Source of the DNA: Bacillus sp. AFS088145
GTDB lineage: Bacteria > Bacillota > Bacilli > Bacillales > Bacillaceae_G
Assembly: GCF_002564465.1 (NCBI RefSeq)
Contig: NZ_NUUX01000015.1
Coordinates: 264,494 to 328,493 of the forward strand
Direction of reading: 5' to 3'
DNA: 64,000 bases
Positions within the stretch are counted from its first letter, which is position 1. The number at the start of each line of letters is the position of its first letter. The position numbers and the translations under genes were made by a program. The notes below the pieces were generated by a model. That model saw nothing but the letters and a program-made list of their open reading frames with translations. It was not told the origin of the DNA and made no database searches. Below are positions 53,371-62,538 of the stretch, in pieces.

Positions 53371-53972
53371 TTTGTTTTCTCCTCCTATAATTTTTATCGT
53401 TTTTTTAATTAGTTGTTGTCGTAAGTATTTGATGATTAATAAAGGTTATTTTTATTCTAGTATCGTCACGAATTCTTTTAATCAAACTACTAATAATCAA
53501 CGTTTAAGATTAAACAAAAGCTAACAAGAAAAATAGTTAAATTTGTTTTACTAAAATTAGACGATTTAATTATACAAAAAGTTTTATAATCTGACATTTT
53601 TTTTAATTATATGTTATGTTAATTAAAAGTATTTATAACAATTTTAAAATTGTTTTAATATAATTTTATCGGTAATCAAAAAACATAATTTTTCAAAAGA
53701 ATTTTCATTAAAATGCTAATTCATATAAGATTCTATATGCTGGAGAATAAAATAAAAAAACCTTCTTTTCGGAAGGTTTTTTTATATTTAAATAATAACT
53801 AAATTAATTATACTATATAATTTTAATTCAAAAGAACTATTCATTCTAATTTCCGAGACTTTTGTATGTCGAATATATGTCGATTGAGTATTTAACCCAC
53901 ACCACCATTGGGTTTAGTGGATTCAATTTTCTTAATTAATCCGTCAAATACTCATATGTTAGAAACTGGAAC
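53371..53972. other. 600-base AT-rich spacer with an orphan terminator
   Basis: Apart from the upstream region of the VanY gene, it holds a bidirectional terminator near 53755-53783 (AACCTTC with GAAGGTT) that does not belong to an annotated gene, about 200 bases from the bacteriocin-cluster terminator. The piece between the two terminators has a weak inverted repeat near 53898-53922. A small RNA in either direction is possible. Confidence 0.4.
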
Positions 53973-54009
53973 AAAAAAACAAGAATACCCAAAAAGTATT
54001 CTTGTTTTT
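53973..54009. terminator. Terminator of the bacteriocin synthesis genes
   Basis: CAAGAATAC (53980-53988) pairs with GTATTCTTG (53996-54004), with T-runs on both strands. Confidence 0.9.
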
Positions 54010-54038
54010 AGTTCTTAACTTTTTAAGTTTTATTAATA

Positions 54039-55613
54039 TTAACTATGCAAATTTCCTTTTAACCAAGGTCGATTCCGATAATGACCTATTGGAATTTGAA
54101 TTAAACTTGTTTTTCCTAGTTCGTCTAATTGGTATAGCTCATCGCATAATTTTACATTATATCCGAGTAGTGGATGCCCCCCTAATCCTAATGCTGATGC
54201 GGCTATTAGTAAACGATGAACCATTATGCCAGCTTCCATCTGTTGGATTCGATAGCCTCTGTAACTATGTGTCGATTTTATATGCTCCATATTCCCCACT
54301 ACGTGTATACAAATTGGCACTTGGAATAAATTAACGGTAGGGGCACTCATTCCATATTGGAGTTGCATACGATGATCGCCTAATTTAGTTTGTACTAGCG
54401 TATGGGTATGATCATCATAATAATAAGCACCATTGTTAATGCCTTCAACGTTATACAAACATAAAAATAATTTTGGCCGGTTCTTATTATTTTTAAAGGT
54501 TCCATCTAAATCATTTATATACGAGAAGGATGCTGTTGCCTCTTTGAGTAGTGTCGCTAGGTTTATTTGACTAATAGGGCGTAAAACAAAGTCAAGTTCA
54601 GGTGAAAACCGTTCTTTACATATAGTGGCTAAATCATAAGTTAGACGCTCCACTTTAGGTAATATTATTCGATGTCGTCCATCTAAAGTATCAACAGTTT
54701 CATCAACTTTTCTAAATGTTTGAGTCGATTCGATCATCGATACTTTATTCAGTTTAATTAGCATTGGAAACTCTTTAATTTTTTTCGATTTTACTAAATA
54801 TTTATGTGAAACCGTTTGTAACTCTTTACTTAGATCGATCGAATTGAAATTTTTACTGTTTACATTATCTTTTGAAATTAAGGTAGATTCTTCAATAGAG
54901 AGTGGAATGACTCCGTATACACTTTCATCACGTCCATTTAAGCCGATTAAATGGTTGATCGCTTGATCTAGAAACTGGTAATATACTCCCGCTTTAAACC
55001 CAAAGCGTTTAGCCATCTCTAAAATCTGTCCAATTAGCACACCGCAATCTAACCCTTGAAGGCGATATGAAAAATTATTGTATTTAAAGAAATTTTTCCA
55101 AAACATTGTTGAAATAAAAATAGTACCAAAACACTTTGGAAGATCACATCTATTTCCTAAAGCTCTTGATACATAAGAATCAAAATTTCCTTCTCTTAAT
55201 AAAACTAAGCAATGTCTAGCAACATCATAATGATAAATTCCTGAAGAGACTTGATCAGACTTAAGATATAAATACAATTCATTTGGATACAATCCTCCAC
55301 CAGAAGGGATGAATCTTCGGTTTGAAGACATCATATTAACCATTTCGTTGGAACCGGCAGTTATTGCTGTTTGAGCAACTTGTGCTAATCCATATACATA
55401 CCATAGAAAGTAGCCTATTTCGTCTAAATTTGGCTCAATTGAATCCCTTTTTTCTTTTAAGGATAATGGAACGTTAAGAGAAAGTGGAATAGTAGGTAAA
55501 TCTTTATAAAGCTTATAAGTTAGAGGGGCATCCTCCCAATCAACTTCCCAATCCGATTGATTTGCCTTATCAATATCAAAATGAAGATTGTGTAGAAATG
55601 TTTGTAAACTCAT
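54039..55613 (-). CDS. SagB-type azoline dehydrogenase
   Basis: A 524-residue protein with two nitroreductase-like halves. The first (about 60-250) shows NRRFIPSGGGLYPNELYLY, the FMN-binding pattern of SagB enzymes. The second (about 320-520) has LRPISQINLATLLKEATASF and GIMVHRLLIAASALGLGGHPLLGY. In thiazole/oxazole-modified microcin pathways this FMN enzyme oxidises azolines to azoles. AGGAGG precedes ATG 55613. It is the last gene of the cluster, 23 bases after the YcaO gene. Confidence 0.9.
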   Translation of the reverse strand: MSLQTFLHNLHFDIDKANQSDWEVDWEDAPLTYKLYKDLPTIPLSLNVPLSLKEKRDSIEPNLDEIGYFLWYVYGLAQVAQTAITAGSNEMVNMMSSNRRFIPSGGGLYPNELYLYLKSDQVSSGIYHYDVARHCLVLLREGNFDSYVSRALGNRCDLPKCFGTIFISTMFWKNFFKYNNFSYRLQGLDCGVLIGQILEMAKRFGFKAGVYYQFLDQAINHLIGLNGRDESVYGVIPLSIEESTLISKDNVNSKNFNSIDLSKELQTVSHKYLVKSKKIKEFPMLIKLNKVSMIESTQTFRKVDETVDTLDGRHRIILPKVERLTYDLATICKERFSPELDFVLRPISQINLATLLKEATASFSYINDLDGTFKNNKNRPKLFLCLYNVEGINNGAYYYDDHTHTLVQTKLGDHRMQLQYGMSAPTVNLFQVPICIHVVGNMEHIKSTHSYRGYRIQQMEAGIMVHRLLIAASALGLGGHPLLGYNVKLCDELYQLDELGKTSLIQIPIGHYRNRPWLKGNLHS

Positions 55614-55636
55614 CCAATGACCTCCTAGAACACCAC

Positions 55637-57580
55637 TTATGGGAACGGGTGCGGATATGGATTGAGCTGCTCCGGCTTTAGTGGCTTCTTCGTATAGCCC
55701 AATATAACAGGAACTTTTAACACTCGATCAAGTCCATTCAATCGTTTTAAGTGATTGCCGAATGTCATAGGCAACATTCCTGGAATTAAGACTTTTACAC
55801 AAGATAATCCATTTCTTTTGATTTCAGGTGTAGTTTGATCGACTACAATCACATCAAGATTTAATTTTTTAAATACTTGTAGAATATCCTTTAGATCATT
55901 CGTCAAATCCAAATGGTTTGTATCCCATTTAAATTCTTCCTCAAAGGTCTTTAACGGACGGTTATCATCTAATAAAAACTTCAGACGCTCCTCTGCTTGA
56001 CGTAACCCATATAACATTCCATGATCATCCATTTGTTTAACGAGATTATTATCTAAAAGCATTTTCATATTTTTAGCGTAATTTTCTTCAAACTTTTTAT
56101 CCAATGTTAACATCATTCCAGCTAACTCATGTACTGCGCTTTTAACCGCCCGAACCGGATCAAGATGAGCACCTGCTGCACAAATGAGATTTAAACCATG
56201 TTCTTTACGGTTTTTTGCAATGGCAACAATACTCGGAATTCCATTCTCCATCGTCGAATTAAATAAGTGAAGATCGTATCCGCCAACCAAACGCATGCGT
56301 TCAATCATTAAATCGAGTTCTTGATCCTTTGCCGATTTTGGATCAAGTCGAGGAAGAGGCAACTGAGCATACCAAGTCATTAAAAATGAATCCCGTTCAA
56401 CAATTTCCAAAATACCGTAGAATATAGCTTCTTCTAGGCTGCCCCCTAATGCACATCCATTGGAAGTTTCATACACATAACCGTGACCGCATCCTAGACT
56501 ATAGTATGAAAGCAACTCTGGTACAAGAATCGGCTCTTCCTTCATAAATGAATAGCCCCATACCCAATCAATCTTACGTTTAGGATTAAACCTCTTAAAT
56601 GGAAAACGTGGCAGAGCATATTGCTCTTTCGAATGAGTGCCAACAATTTCGGGATTCATTGCATAATCTTTTACATTATTATAACTATCATGTACTACCG
56701 TTCTTTTTCCTCGTGGAGTGAGGCCACAATACCTTTCTAACCCTTCCAAAATGGCCGTTAATTCACTAGATTCATAGGATAGTGTACGCCCCGCTGTTCC
56801 TTCATCCCCTTGGAGTAACGGTAAGTTTACGACTACATCTGCAAATGGCGTGGTTAGATCATATGCCTTTCCATTTAAAAAACCTGTCTTTTGACCTAAA
56901 TAGTCATTAACTAACACTTTCTTTAATTCATCCATTGAGCGACTACGATAGCTAGTTGGAGAAACTTTCATACTAGGCTCGAGTGAAATAATAGCAGAAT
57001 CAGAAGTATCATCTTCTAATTCACCACAAATTGGACATAAAGGATTTGGTAAAAAAAAGTGATTAGAGCTTTTGAATGTTTTCATATTTAGTAAAAAAAT
57101 ACGTTCCTCTAGACGAGTTTCTTTACCGTTCATAAATTTTTCTACTTCAGCTGCAATTAAGTAAGCCATTTGTAAAAGTCCCGTTCTTGTACCCCATACA
57201 TCATCCGATACTCCATCACCTTCTAATAACTGATGATCTATTTCTATCATTTCTCTTCGCTCTCTACCAGCCATTAAACGTCTAAAATCGGCACACTTTA
57301 TACATCCTTTTTGCCCTGGATGTACTAAAGGCCCGATTACACCCTCCCCAAATGATACACAAGCGCGTAGCCATGGAACTGTTCCTACCCTTAAAATTTC
57401 ATCTGCTTTTTCATAAAGCTTAGGGTTCCATGCATCATCCAAAATAAGTATTAAACTAATATCCTCGGAAACCGAAGACTCTAAACCTTTCTGTTGAACT
57501 ATTTTATATTTATTTAAAAGAATATCGGATGTGTACTTACTTAATAATCCCTCTCCAAAAATGGTAACCGTTGAATTCAA
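55637..57580 (-). CDS. YcaO cyclodehydratase fused to a leader-binding E1-like domain
   Basis: A 647-residue fusion. Residues 1-200 are an E1-like/partner domain with zinc-type CxxC pairs (GCIKCADFR and CPICGE). The YcaO part follows with ATP-binding motifs SYESSELTAILEGLERYCG (cited in part; about 268), SNGCALGGSLEEAIFYGILEIVERDSF-type residues (about 372-398), and the C-terminal PxPxP end (PYPHPFP), which is needed for cyclodehydration in characterised enzymes. It uses ATP to cyclise Cys, Ser or Thr of the precursor to azolines. It starts with TTG 57580, overlapping the preceding TGA as TTGA, with AGAGGTGAG upstream. Confidence 0.93.
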   Translation of the reverse strand: MNSTVTIFGEGLLSKYTSDILLNKYKIVQQKGLESSVSEDISLILILDDAWNPKLYEKADEILRVGTVPWLRACVSFGEGVIGPLVHPGQKGCIKCADFRRLMAGRERREMIEIDHQLLEGDGVSDDVWGTRTGLLQMAYLIAAEVEKFMNGKETRLEERIFLLNMKTFKSSNHFFLPNPLCPICGELEDDTSDSAIISLEPSMKVSPTSYRSRSMDELKKVLVNDYLGQKTGFLNGKAYDLTTPFADVVVNLPLLQGDEGTAGRTLSYESSELTAILEGLERYCGLTPRGKRTVVHDSYNNVKDYAMNPEIVGTHSKEQYALPRFPFKRFNPKRKIDWVWGYSFMKEEPILVPELLSYYSLGCGHGYVYETSNGCALGGSLEEAIFYGILEIVERDSFLMTWYAQLPLPRLDPKSAKDQELDLMIERMRLVGGYDLHLFNSTMENGIPSIVAIAKNRKEHGLNLICAAGAHLDPVRAVKSAVHELAGMMLTLDKKFEENYAKNMKMLLDNNLVKQMDDHGMLYGLRQAEERLKFLLDDNRPLKTFEEEFKWDTNHLDLTNDLKDILQVFKKLNLDVIVVDQTTPEIKRNGLSCVKVLIPGMLPMTFGNHLKRLNGLDRVLKVPVILGYTKKPLKPEQLNPYPHPFP

Positions 57581-59520
57581 GTCGAGCTCACCTCTCTTAA
57601 CAAGACACCATAAACTCCCGCAAGTTCATCTACATTAATCGATTCAAGCATGAACTCCAATGTTAGTAATTCCATATTATTCTGTTTTAAAATGCCCATA
57701 GCCGAGACTAATAAATCAGAATGTACAGCACGATTAGATTCAGGGATAATAATTTCAGATACTTGCTGTTCTTCCACTAAAACTGATGAACTTTGGATAG
57801 CTGTTGATGCATCTAGTTGTGTTTTATTTTGTGATTCCTTAAGTACTTGTTTTAGTGCATCTTGTAAGGCCATTGTTATATTTAATCCAACACTTCTATA
57901 CCAGCCTTTTTCTGTACCAATCCAGACTACTGGAAATCCACATATCTCTTTTCCTAATGCTATTTTTGGAGATTCATGTATTGTATTTAATGTTTGTAAA
58001 TAAAATTGAGCACAATCATCTTCAACTTTTATCGCTTTAATTTCTTGAATATGATTTTGATCACCCGTTTGTTTATTAAGCTCTTGGGACAAATATTTTT
58101 GTAGAGCCCTACAAATACTTTCTGAAAAAGTTTGACCAGTAGCTATCGCGATGTATTCCCCAGGTTCAATACACTCAACAACATCGGACTCTGAATTCAT
58201 AATAAGTTGACTGGCTATTTGAGATACATACATTTCAACTCCAGTAAGCCCTGCCTCTATTCGTGCTTCTTCATGAGTTAATTCAGTACAAATCGTACTT
58301 GTTAATAGTTTTACTGGACCTTCTGTCAGAGGATCTACTACTTGTATCCGACATTGAGCTAATGGAAGTTGATTTAATTCGCCCTCATCCCAAACGTGAA
58401 ATAATCCAGTTTCTTGTGAATTGAACTGCCCTAAGAAAGTTAATAACTTACTTTGATCTCCTCTAGGTTTGTTTTCCTCTAACTTTTCATCAAAATTATG
58501 AACTATTTTAGCTTTCGCCTTTCCAGTCACTAGTGGATGAGGCGAGAATGAGTGCCAACTGCCTTCTAGCGTCTCTTGGTTAATAATATAAACCTGATTA
58601 TTCTTTTCTGTTTCGCGTGAATTTGTAATTTCCTTAAATAACTCAAACACCATTATATTTGCCAACATTGCTGATGTAATCGAAGACAATGACTGGTTGG
58701 TTCCTTCTTCACAAAGTATATTTTGATGAACACTTCTCCACGCCGACTCAAAGCAAGCTTCAGAATTTGAAGTCACCAGTGGCCCAGCCATACAAATCTT
58801 TTGCGAAGAAATTGCAGGGATAAATCTCTTTTTCTCTCTTTTACAAATCTCATTGAGCATTTTCAACTCATAAACACGATCATCTTCTGAAACGTACAAA
58901 ATCGAATCAAAAGTAGAAACAATTTCTTGTAACGAAAGCTTCTTTCTCTTAATTAATTCAACTTCTACTTCACGATCAGTCTTCCTTGCGTTGTCTACAA
59001 TTTCTTTTATTCGTTTTTTATCTGTACTTTCAGTATTCGTTATTAAAAGATGGAATTTCGCTAACCCCGACTCTAATAATGCTGAAACTAGTGAAGTGAC
59101 AATTGTTCCAGAACCAATTGCCAATATCTTGGATTGGCGATACGTTTGAAAACGATATGAACCAGAATCTCCAAAACAATTTAAAAACTCAATTTGACTT
59201 GCATACTTATTTAAAATATCTTTAGATAATTGATGTGGATGATCCTTACTTACATCCCGTGCAAAGCCATTTTTATATAAAATCTCACCTATTTCATATA
59301 CTCTTTCCCTGTATTGGTCAGGCAAACCATTTGTTAAATTATCTAATGAGTGTTCACCGTTAAACATTGGAAGTAACTTTTCAATCCACTGGTAAACAGA
59401 TGCACCTTCCATTCGAAATGAACTTAAGTTATTCCTAAAATAGACACCTCCATTCGAATCAGGTACAAAAAAAGTATCTCGGTTAACCTTTAAACATGTC
59501 GATGGATTCAATTTTGACAT
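57577..59520 (-). CDS. Heterocycloanthracin-type bacteriocin maturation protein
   Basis: About 647 residues from ATG 59520, which has GAAGGGG nine bases upstream and begins MSKLNPS; ATG 59580 has a poor site. It matches the pattern of the putative thiazole-containing bacteriocin maturation protein family (ThiF-like), with DTFFVPDSNGGVYFRNN and FRMEGASVYQW near the N-terminus. A degenerate ThiF/E1-type nucleotide fold follows (KILAIGSGTIVTSLVSALLES, cited in part; about 125-145). It probably recognises the precursor leader and brings it to the cyclodehydratase. It lacks the zinc cysteines of true E1 enzymes. Confidence 0.88.
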   Translation of the reverse strand: MSKLNPSTCLKVNRDTFFVPDSNGGVYFRNNLSSFRMEGASVYQWIEKLLPMFNGEHSLDNLTNGLPDQYRERVYEIGEILYKNGFARDVSKDHPHQLSKDILNKYASQIEFLNCFGDSGSYRFQTYRQSKILAIGSGTIVTSLVSALLESGLAKFHLLITNTESTDKKRIKEIVDNARKTDREVEVELIKRKKLSLQEIVSTFDSILYVSEDDRVYELKMLNEICKREKKRFIPAISSQKICMAGPLVTSNSEACFESAWRSVHQNILCEEGTNQSLSSITSAMLANIMVFELFKEITNSRETEKNNQVYIINQETLEGSWHSFSPHPLVTGKAKAKIVHNFDEKLEENKPRGDQSKLLTFLGQFNSQETGLFHVWDEGELNQLPLAQCRIQVVDPLTEGPVKLLTSTICTELTHEEARIEAGLTGVEMYVSQIASQLIMNSESDVVECIEPGEYIAIATGQTFSESICRALQKYLSQELNKQTGDQNHIQEIKAIKVEDDCAQFYLQTLNTIHESPKIALGKEICGFPVVWIGTEKGWYRSVGLNITMALQDALKQVLKESQNKTQLDASTAIQSSSVLVEEQQVSEIIIPESNRAVHSDLLVSAMGILKQNNMELLTLEFMLESINVDELAGVYGVLLREVSST

Positions 59521-59626
59521 CCTTTTCAACCCCTTCGATACAGTGAGTTGTTCATTGAAAAGCATAAATACTTTCTTCATAATCCTATGTATTTTATGTA
59601 TTCCTTATGTCATCACATAACTTGAT

Positions 59627-59654
59627 AGCCCCTACAAAGATTAATGTAGGGGCT
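59627..59654 (-). terminator. Attenuating hairpin between precursor and maturation genes
   Basis: AGCCCCTACA (59627-59636) pairs exactly with TGTAGGGGCT (59645-59654). The reverse strand has no T-run after it. It probably stops part of the transcripts or protects the precursor message, giving excess precursor over enzymes. Confidence 0.65.
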
Positions 59655-59695
59655 GATTGTCTAAAGAGACAAATAGTTTTTATGAAACATTACAA

Positions 59696-59929
59696 TTAAC
59701 GGTGACAGCGACCGCAGCCTCCACAACGGAAACCTCCGCAACGGAAGCAGCCTCCACAGCCTCCACAACCTCCGCAGCCTCCACAACCAAAACAACTAAA
59801 AAATGGAAAGAAACCAAAGCACATTCTAACATCGTAATTTTCATACTGATTATAATCCCATGGAACTACTTGACTAGCTTGAAACTGATCAACGTTTAAT
59901 TGTTGAAGCTCTCTTTGAAAATCATACAT
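59696..59929 (-). CDS. Heterocycloanthracin/sonorensin-family precursor peptide
   Basis: A 77-residue precursor from ATG 59929, which has GGAGG eight bases upstream; an in-frame ATG at 59947 overlaps that site. The leader (about 1-35) reads MYDFQRELQQLNVDQFQASQ then VVPWDYNQ, matching the f-x2-EL-x2-L-x-v-x2-yq pattern of the family. The core has 11 cysteines in its last 42 residues, including five in CGG spacing, then FRCGGFRCGGCGRCHR. Cysteines would be turned to thiazoles by the enzymes downstream. The core also has an unusual Phe-rich patch (FGFFPFFSCF) before the Cys/Gly repeats. Bacteriocin activity is known for sonorensin and inferred here. Confidence 0.92.
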   Translation of the reverse strand: MYDFQRELQQLNVDQFQASQVVPWDYNQYENYDVRMCFGFFPFFSCFGCGGCGGCGGCGGCFRCGGFRCGGCGRCHR

Positions 59930-60030
59930 TTTTATAACCTCCGACATAAAATTTGAAAGCGAATAAAAACATAACGTACTTATAAAAAATAAATACGATT
60001 AACTCATTTGAATCTACTAAAACGCAGACT

Positions 60031-60085
60031 CTCAACAACAAAATATGTTGAGGACTTGGGCATTGTTACCGATTCACATGCCCAA
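60031..60085. promoter_or_regulatory. Two inverted repeats upstream of the precursor gene
   Basis: CTCAACA (60031-60037) mirrors TGTTGAG (60046-60052), and TTGGGCAT (60056-60063) mirrors ATGCCCAA (60078-60085). They lie 100-155 bases before the precursor start and could be operators or a terminator remnant. No confident promoter hexamers were seen. Confidence 0.4.
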
Positions 60086-60127
60086 TTTATTACTTCATAG
60101 TAAAATTATGAACTGATTGAAAGTGCA

Positions 60128-60156
60128 AAAAAACCCCACTTAAAAAGTGAGGTTTA
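60128..60156 (-). terminator. Terminator of the five-span membrane protein gene
   Basis: AAACCCCACTT (60131-60141) pairs with AAGTGAGGTTT (60145-60155), and a T-run follows on the reverse strand. Confidence 0.9.
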
Positions 60157-60208
60157 TCGTACGACATTCATTTTTTTCTATACTCTTTCATCTTTAAAAT
60201 CATATTCC

Positions 60209-60694
60209 TTAATCTTCATTAAGTTTAATGTTATTAAGGGGTGAATATGAATATACATTCTTTTTAATTGCTCTTTTATTTCTCCTGATTTCTTTTCCAA
60301 AAATTAATTGCGCTGGCTTTATTTTAAGTACTTTGAATGGTATGAGATATAGTAATAATAGAAAATCAAATATGAAAAGTAAGTCCCCTATCATAAAAAA
60401 CGAGAATATTGTGTTGGAGATTTCTTCTGTATGATCAAGAGTAGAAAATACAAAAACAGCATATCTTTCATAAACAATACAGATTAACAATATAGTTCCA
60501 ACTACTAATGAAGTAAAGCTATAACCAATAGATCGTTCTCTTTTATTGAATTCTAAAAAAATTGGAAGTAAATATAGCAAAAAAACAATAAAAATACTAA
60601 GTAATAATCCAAACAAAGTAATACGGCTATGTAACATAGACTGAACTAGCAAAAGTTTTCCTAGGATAAAAAAGAGCAACACTATACCCATCAT
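60209..60694 (-). CDS. Unrecognised membrane protein with four to five spans
   Basis: About 161 residues from ATG 60694 (GGGGAGG upstream; the next ATG codon is also possible, while the longer frame to 60748 lacks support). Spans are near GIVLLFFILGKLLLV, LFGLLLSIFIVFLLYLLPIF, SFTSLVVGTILLICIVY, and FFMIGDLLFIFDFLLLLYLIPF. A basic C-terminal tail (KEIRRNKRAIKKN) should face the cytoplasm. I recognise no family. It is on the same strand as and just upstream of the bacteriocin precursor, but its own terminator separates them. It could be an immunity protein; that is only a positional guess. Confidence 0.6.
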   Translation of the reverse strand: MMGIVLLFFILGKLLLVQSMLHSRITLFGLLLSIFIVFLLYLLPIFLEFNKRERSIGYSFTSLVVGTILLICIVYERYAVFVFSTLDHTEEISNTIFSFFMIGDLLFIFDFLLLLYLIPFKVLKIKPAQLIFGKEIRRNKRAIKKNVYSYSPLNNIKLNED

Positions 60695-60819
60695 TTTCCT
60701 CCCCATTTCTCCTTTTAGAGCACCACTCGTGATCACATCCGAATACAATCACAAATTAAACGAGTTCCTTTTCAAAATAAATTATAGCCTTGCTTATTAA
60801 AGTTTCAAATGCTCTTTTT

Positions 60820-60936
60820 TACCGTTTTGATAGGTAAAAACAGTTAATAAATAAATTTTCATTAAATGATGTATGCCCTTCGTTATATAAAAGGTGATAT
60901 TTGATTAAAAAATATTTATTACCGTTTTTAACGGTA
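60820..60936 (+). promoter_or_regulatory. Twin operator-like palindromes 100 bp apart
   Basis: TACCGTTTTGATAGGTA (60820-60836) and TACCGTTTTTAACGGTA (60920-60936) share core, arms and right flank (AAAAA, A/C/T, AGT) and begin exactly 100 bases apart. The second is a perfect 7+7 palindrome. They precede the AtxA-like regulator gene by about 150 and 250 bases. The upstream copy is imperfect. Confidence 0.65.
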
Positions 60937-61082
60937 AAAATAGTCATATCCTTATTCATCATCTAAGTTTAAAATTATTTTGAAACATTATCTCAACAAC
61001 ATTTTTTGTGATTGTTATCACAAAAATAGTTAGTTTATTTATGTTAGTAAAAATATTATTCTAGATTAAAGTAGGAGATGAG

Positions 61083-62516
61083 ATGGATAAGGCTAGTTTA
61101 AGAAGATTACACTTAATTGATATTTTAAGTAGTCAAGAAAAATGGTTTAAAACGGAGGAGCTTGCTAAAAATTTAAATTGTACTGAGAAAACAATTCGAA
61201 CTGATATACAAATTATCAATGCAACATTCCCAGAAGGATGGCATATTGAAACGATAAAAGGAAAAGGTATTTATATAAATAATCCAATTAACTCCTCGCT
61301 TGACCAAGTTCGTTCACTTTTTGTTAAGAACTCTTTATCGCTTCAGGTAATCATGTTTATTCTAATAAAAGAGATTGAACATATTAGTGATTTAGGAAAA
61401 GTATTATATACGCATCACAATACTGTTTATAAAATTCTCGAACGAGTAGACACCTTATTGAAGTCATATAATTTAAGTTTGAAGCGTGCACCACTTGAAA
61501 TTGTAGGTAATGAGTTTCAAAAAAGAATCTTATGCTGTGACGTATTGTATGGTCTATATTCCCATACAAATAAATGGCCTTATGATTCTCTATCGTTTTC
61601 TATTATAAAAAAAGTAGTTATAGAGTCATCTGAAAAAAACAATTTACTTTTATTTCCACCTACTATTTATAAATATATTTATTATGTTGGTACGATGCTT
61701 CAAAGAATCGATCGAGATATACAATTGGATTTAAATCCTTCTAACAATATTAAAGACTCAAAGTTTTTTTCAGTTGCAACTGATATATGCGTACAGCTAG
61801 AAAACATTTATAAAGTATCAATTCCATTAAATGAACTAAACGCTCTTTCTATAATGTTATCTGCATCCCCTTATTTTTCTAGCGATAATGAACCTCAAGA
61901 TGAAATTATAAATAGTTACCATAATAAATCAGAAAAACAATATATAGAAATACACGAGCTCGTTACGATGCTCGAAAAAAATCTTAGTATAAAATTACAT
62001 GATCATAATGATTTTATTCTCACTCTTCAAAAACAATTTAAAGCCTTTTCCCTAGTTCTTTTTTTAAACAGTAGAATTGATCGTTCTTGTCTAATTTCCG
62101 AATACGTTAAAAAGCGTTATCCGGAGTTATTTAATAAAGTAAAAGCTGTATTTCGCAATTGGTGCAATTACTTTTCATACCCAGAAATAAATAATGAAGT
62201 AATTGCTAAAATCACATTAAATATTCAAGCAATCATCATTAAATTATCATTAGTAAAAAAAAGGGTACTACTGTTAAGTAGTGAAGGTTATGGTGTAAGA
62301 CAGTATATAACAACTAAACTAATAAAAGAATTTGGAGATAAAATACAATTTGTTGAACTCCAAAACGGAGAACTGAGGCCTGAAACGATTAGTGAATTAC
62401 GTTTAGACTTTATCATTGCTGATTTTCCAATTGATATAGAAATAGTTCCAATTGCGGTAATTAGTTCTACTCTTTCACAGCGCGATATTAATCATATCGC
62501 CCATTTATTAAAATGA
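61083..62516 (+). CDS. AtxA/Mga-type PRD-containing transcriptional regulator
   Basis: A 477-residue regulator, nearly the length of B. anthracis AtxA (475). It has the N-terminal Mga-type winged helices (KWFKTEELAKNLNCTEKTIRTDI, cited in part; about 20-42), then GWHIETIKGKGIYINNPINSSL, a stretch that closely follows the AtxA/AcpA pattern. Two PRD-like helical domains (about 165-380) contain candidate phosphorylatable histidines. A C-terminal EIIB-like domain has the VLLLSSEGYGVRQYI turn and ends ISSTLSQRDINHIAHLLK. Such proteins join sugar-PTS signals to gene control. The start has AGGAGATGAG. It probably co-transcribes with the HD-GYP gene 22 bases downstream. Targets unknown. Confidence 0.82.
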   Translation: MDKASLRRLHLIDILSSQEKWFKTEELAKNLNCTEKTIRTDIQIINATFPEGWHIETIKGKGIYINNPINSSLDQVRSLFVKNSLSLQVIMFILIKEIEHISDLGKVLYTHHNTVYKILERVDTLLKSYNLSLKRAPLEIVGNEFQKRILCCDVLYGLYSHTNKWPYDSLSFSIIKKVVIESSEKNNLLLFPPTIYKYIYYVGTMLQRIDRDIQLDLNPSNNIKDSKFFSVATDICVQLENIYKVSIPLNELNALSIMLSASPYFSSDNEPQDEIINSYHNKSEKQYIEIHELVTMLEKNLSIKLHDHNDFILTLQKQFKAFSLVLFLNSRIDRSCLISEYVKKRYPELFNKVKAVFRNWCNYFSYPEINNEVIAKITLNIQAIIIKLSLVKKRVLLLSSEGYGVRQYITTKLIKEFGDKIQFVELQNGELRPETISELRLDFIIADFPIDIEIVPIAVISSTLSQRDINHIAHLLK

Positions 62517-62538
62517 ATAAGCATTCAAAGGTGATTTT

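Noticed and set aside
59657..59899. Ser/Thr/Ala-rich forward frame opposite the bacteriocin precursor
   Set aside because: It is the mirror image of the Cys/Gly repeat codons; ribosome site and family evidence support the reverse strand.
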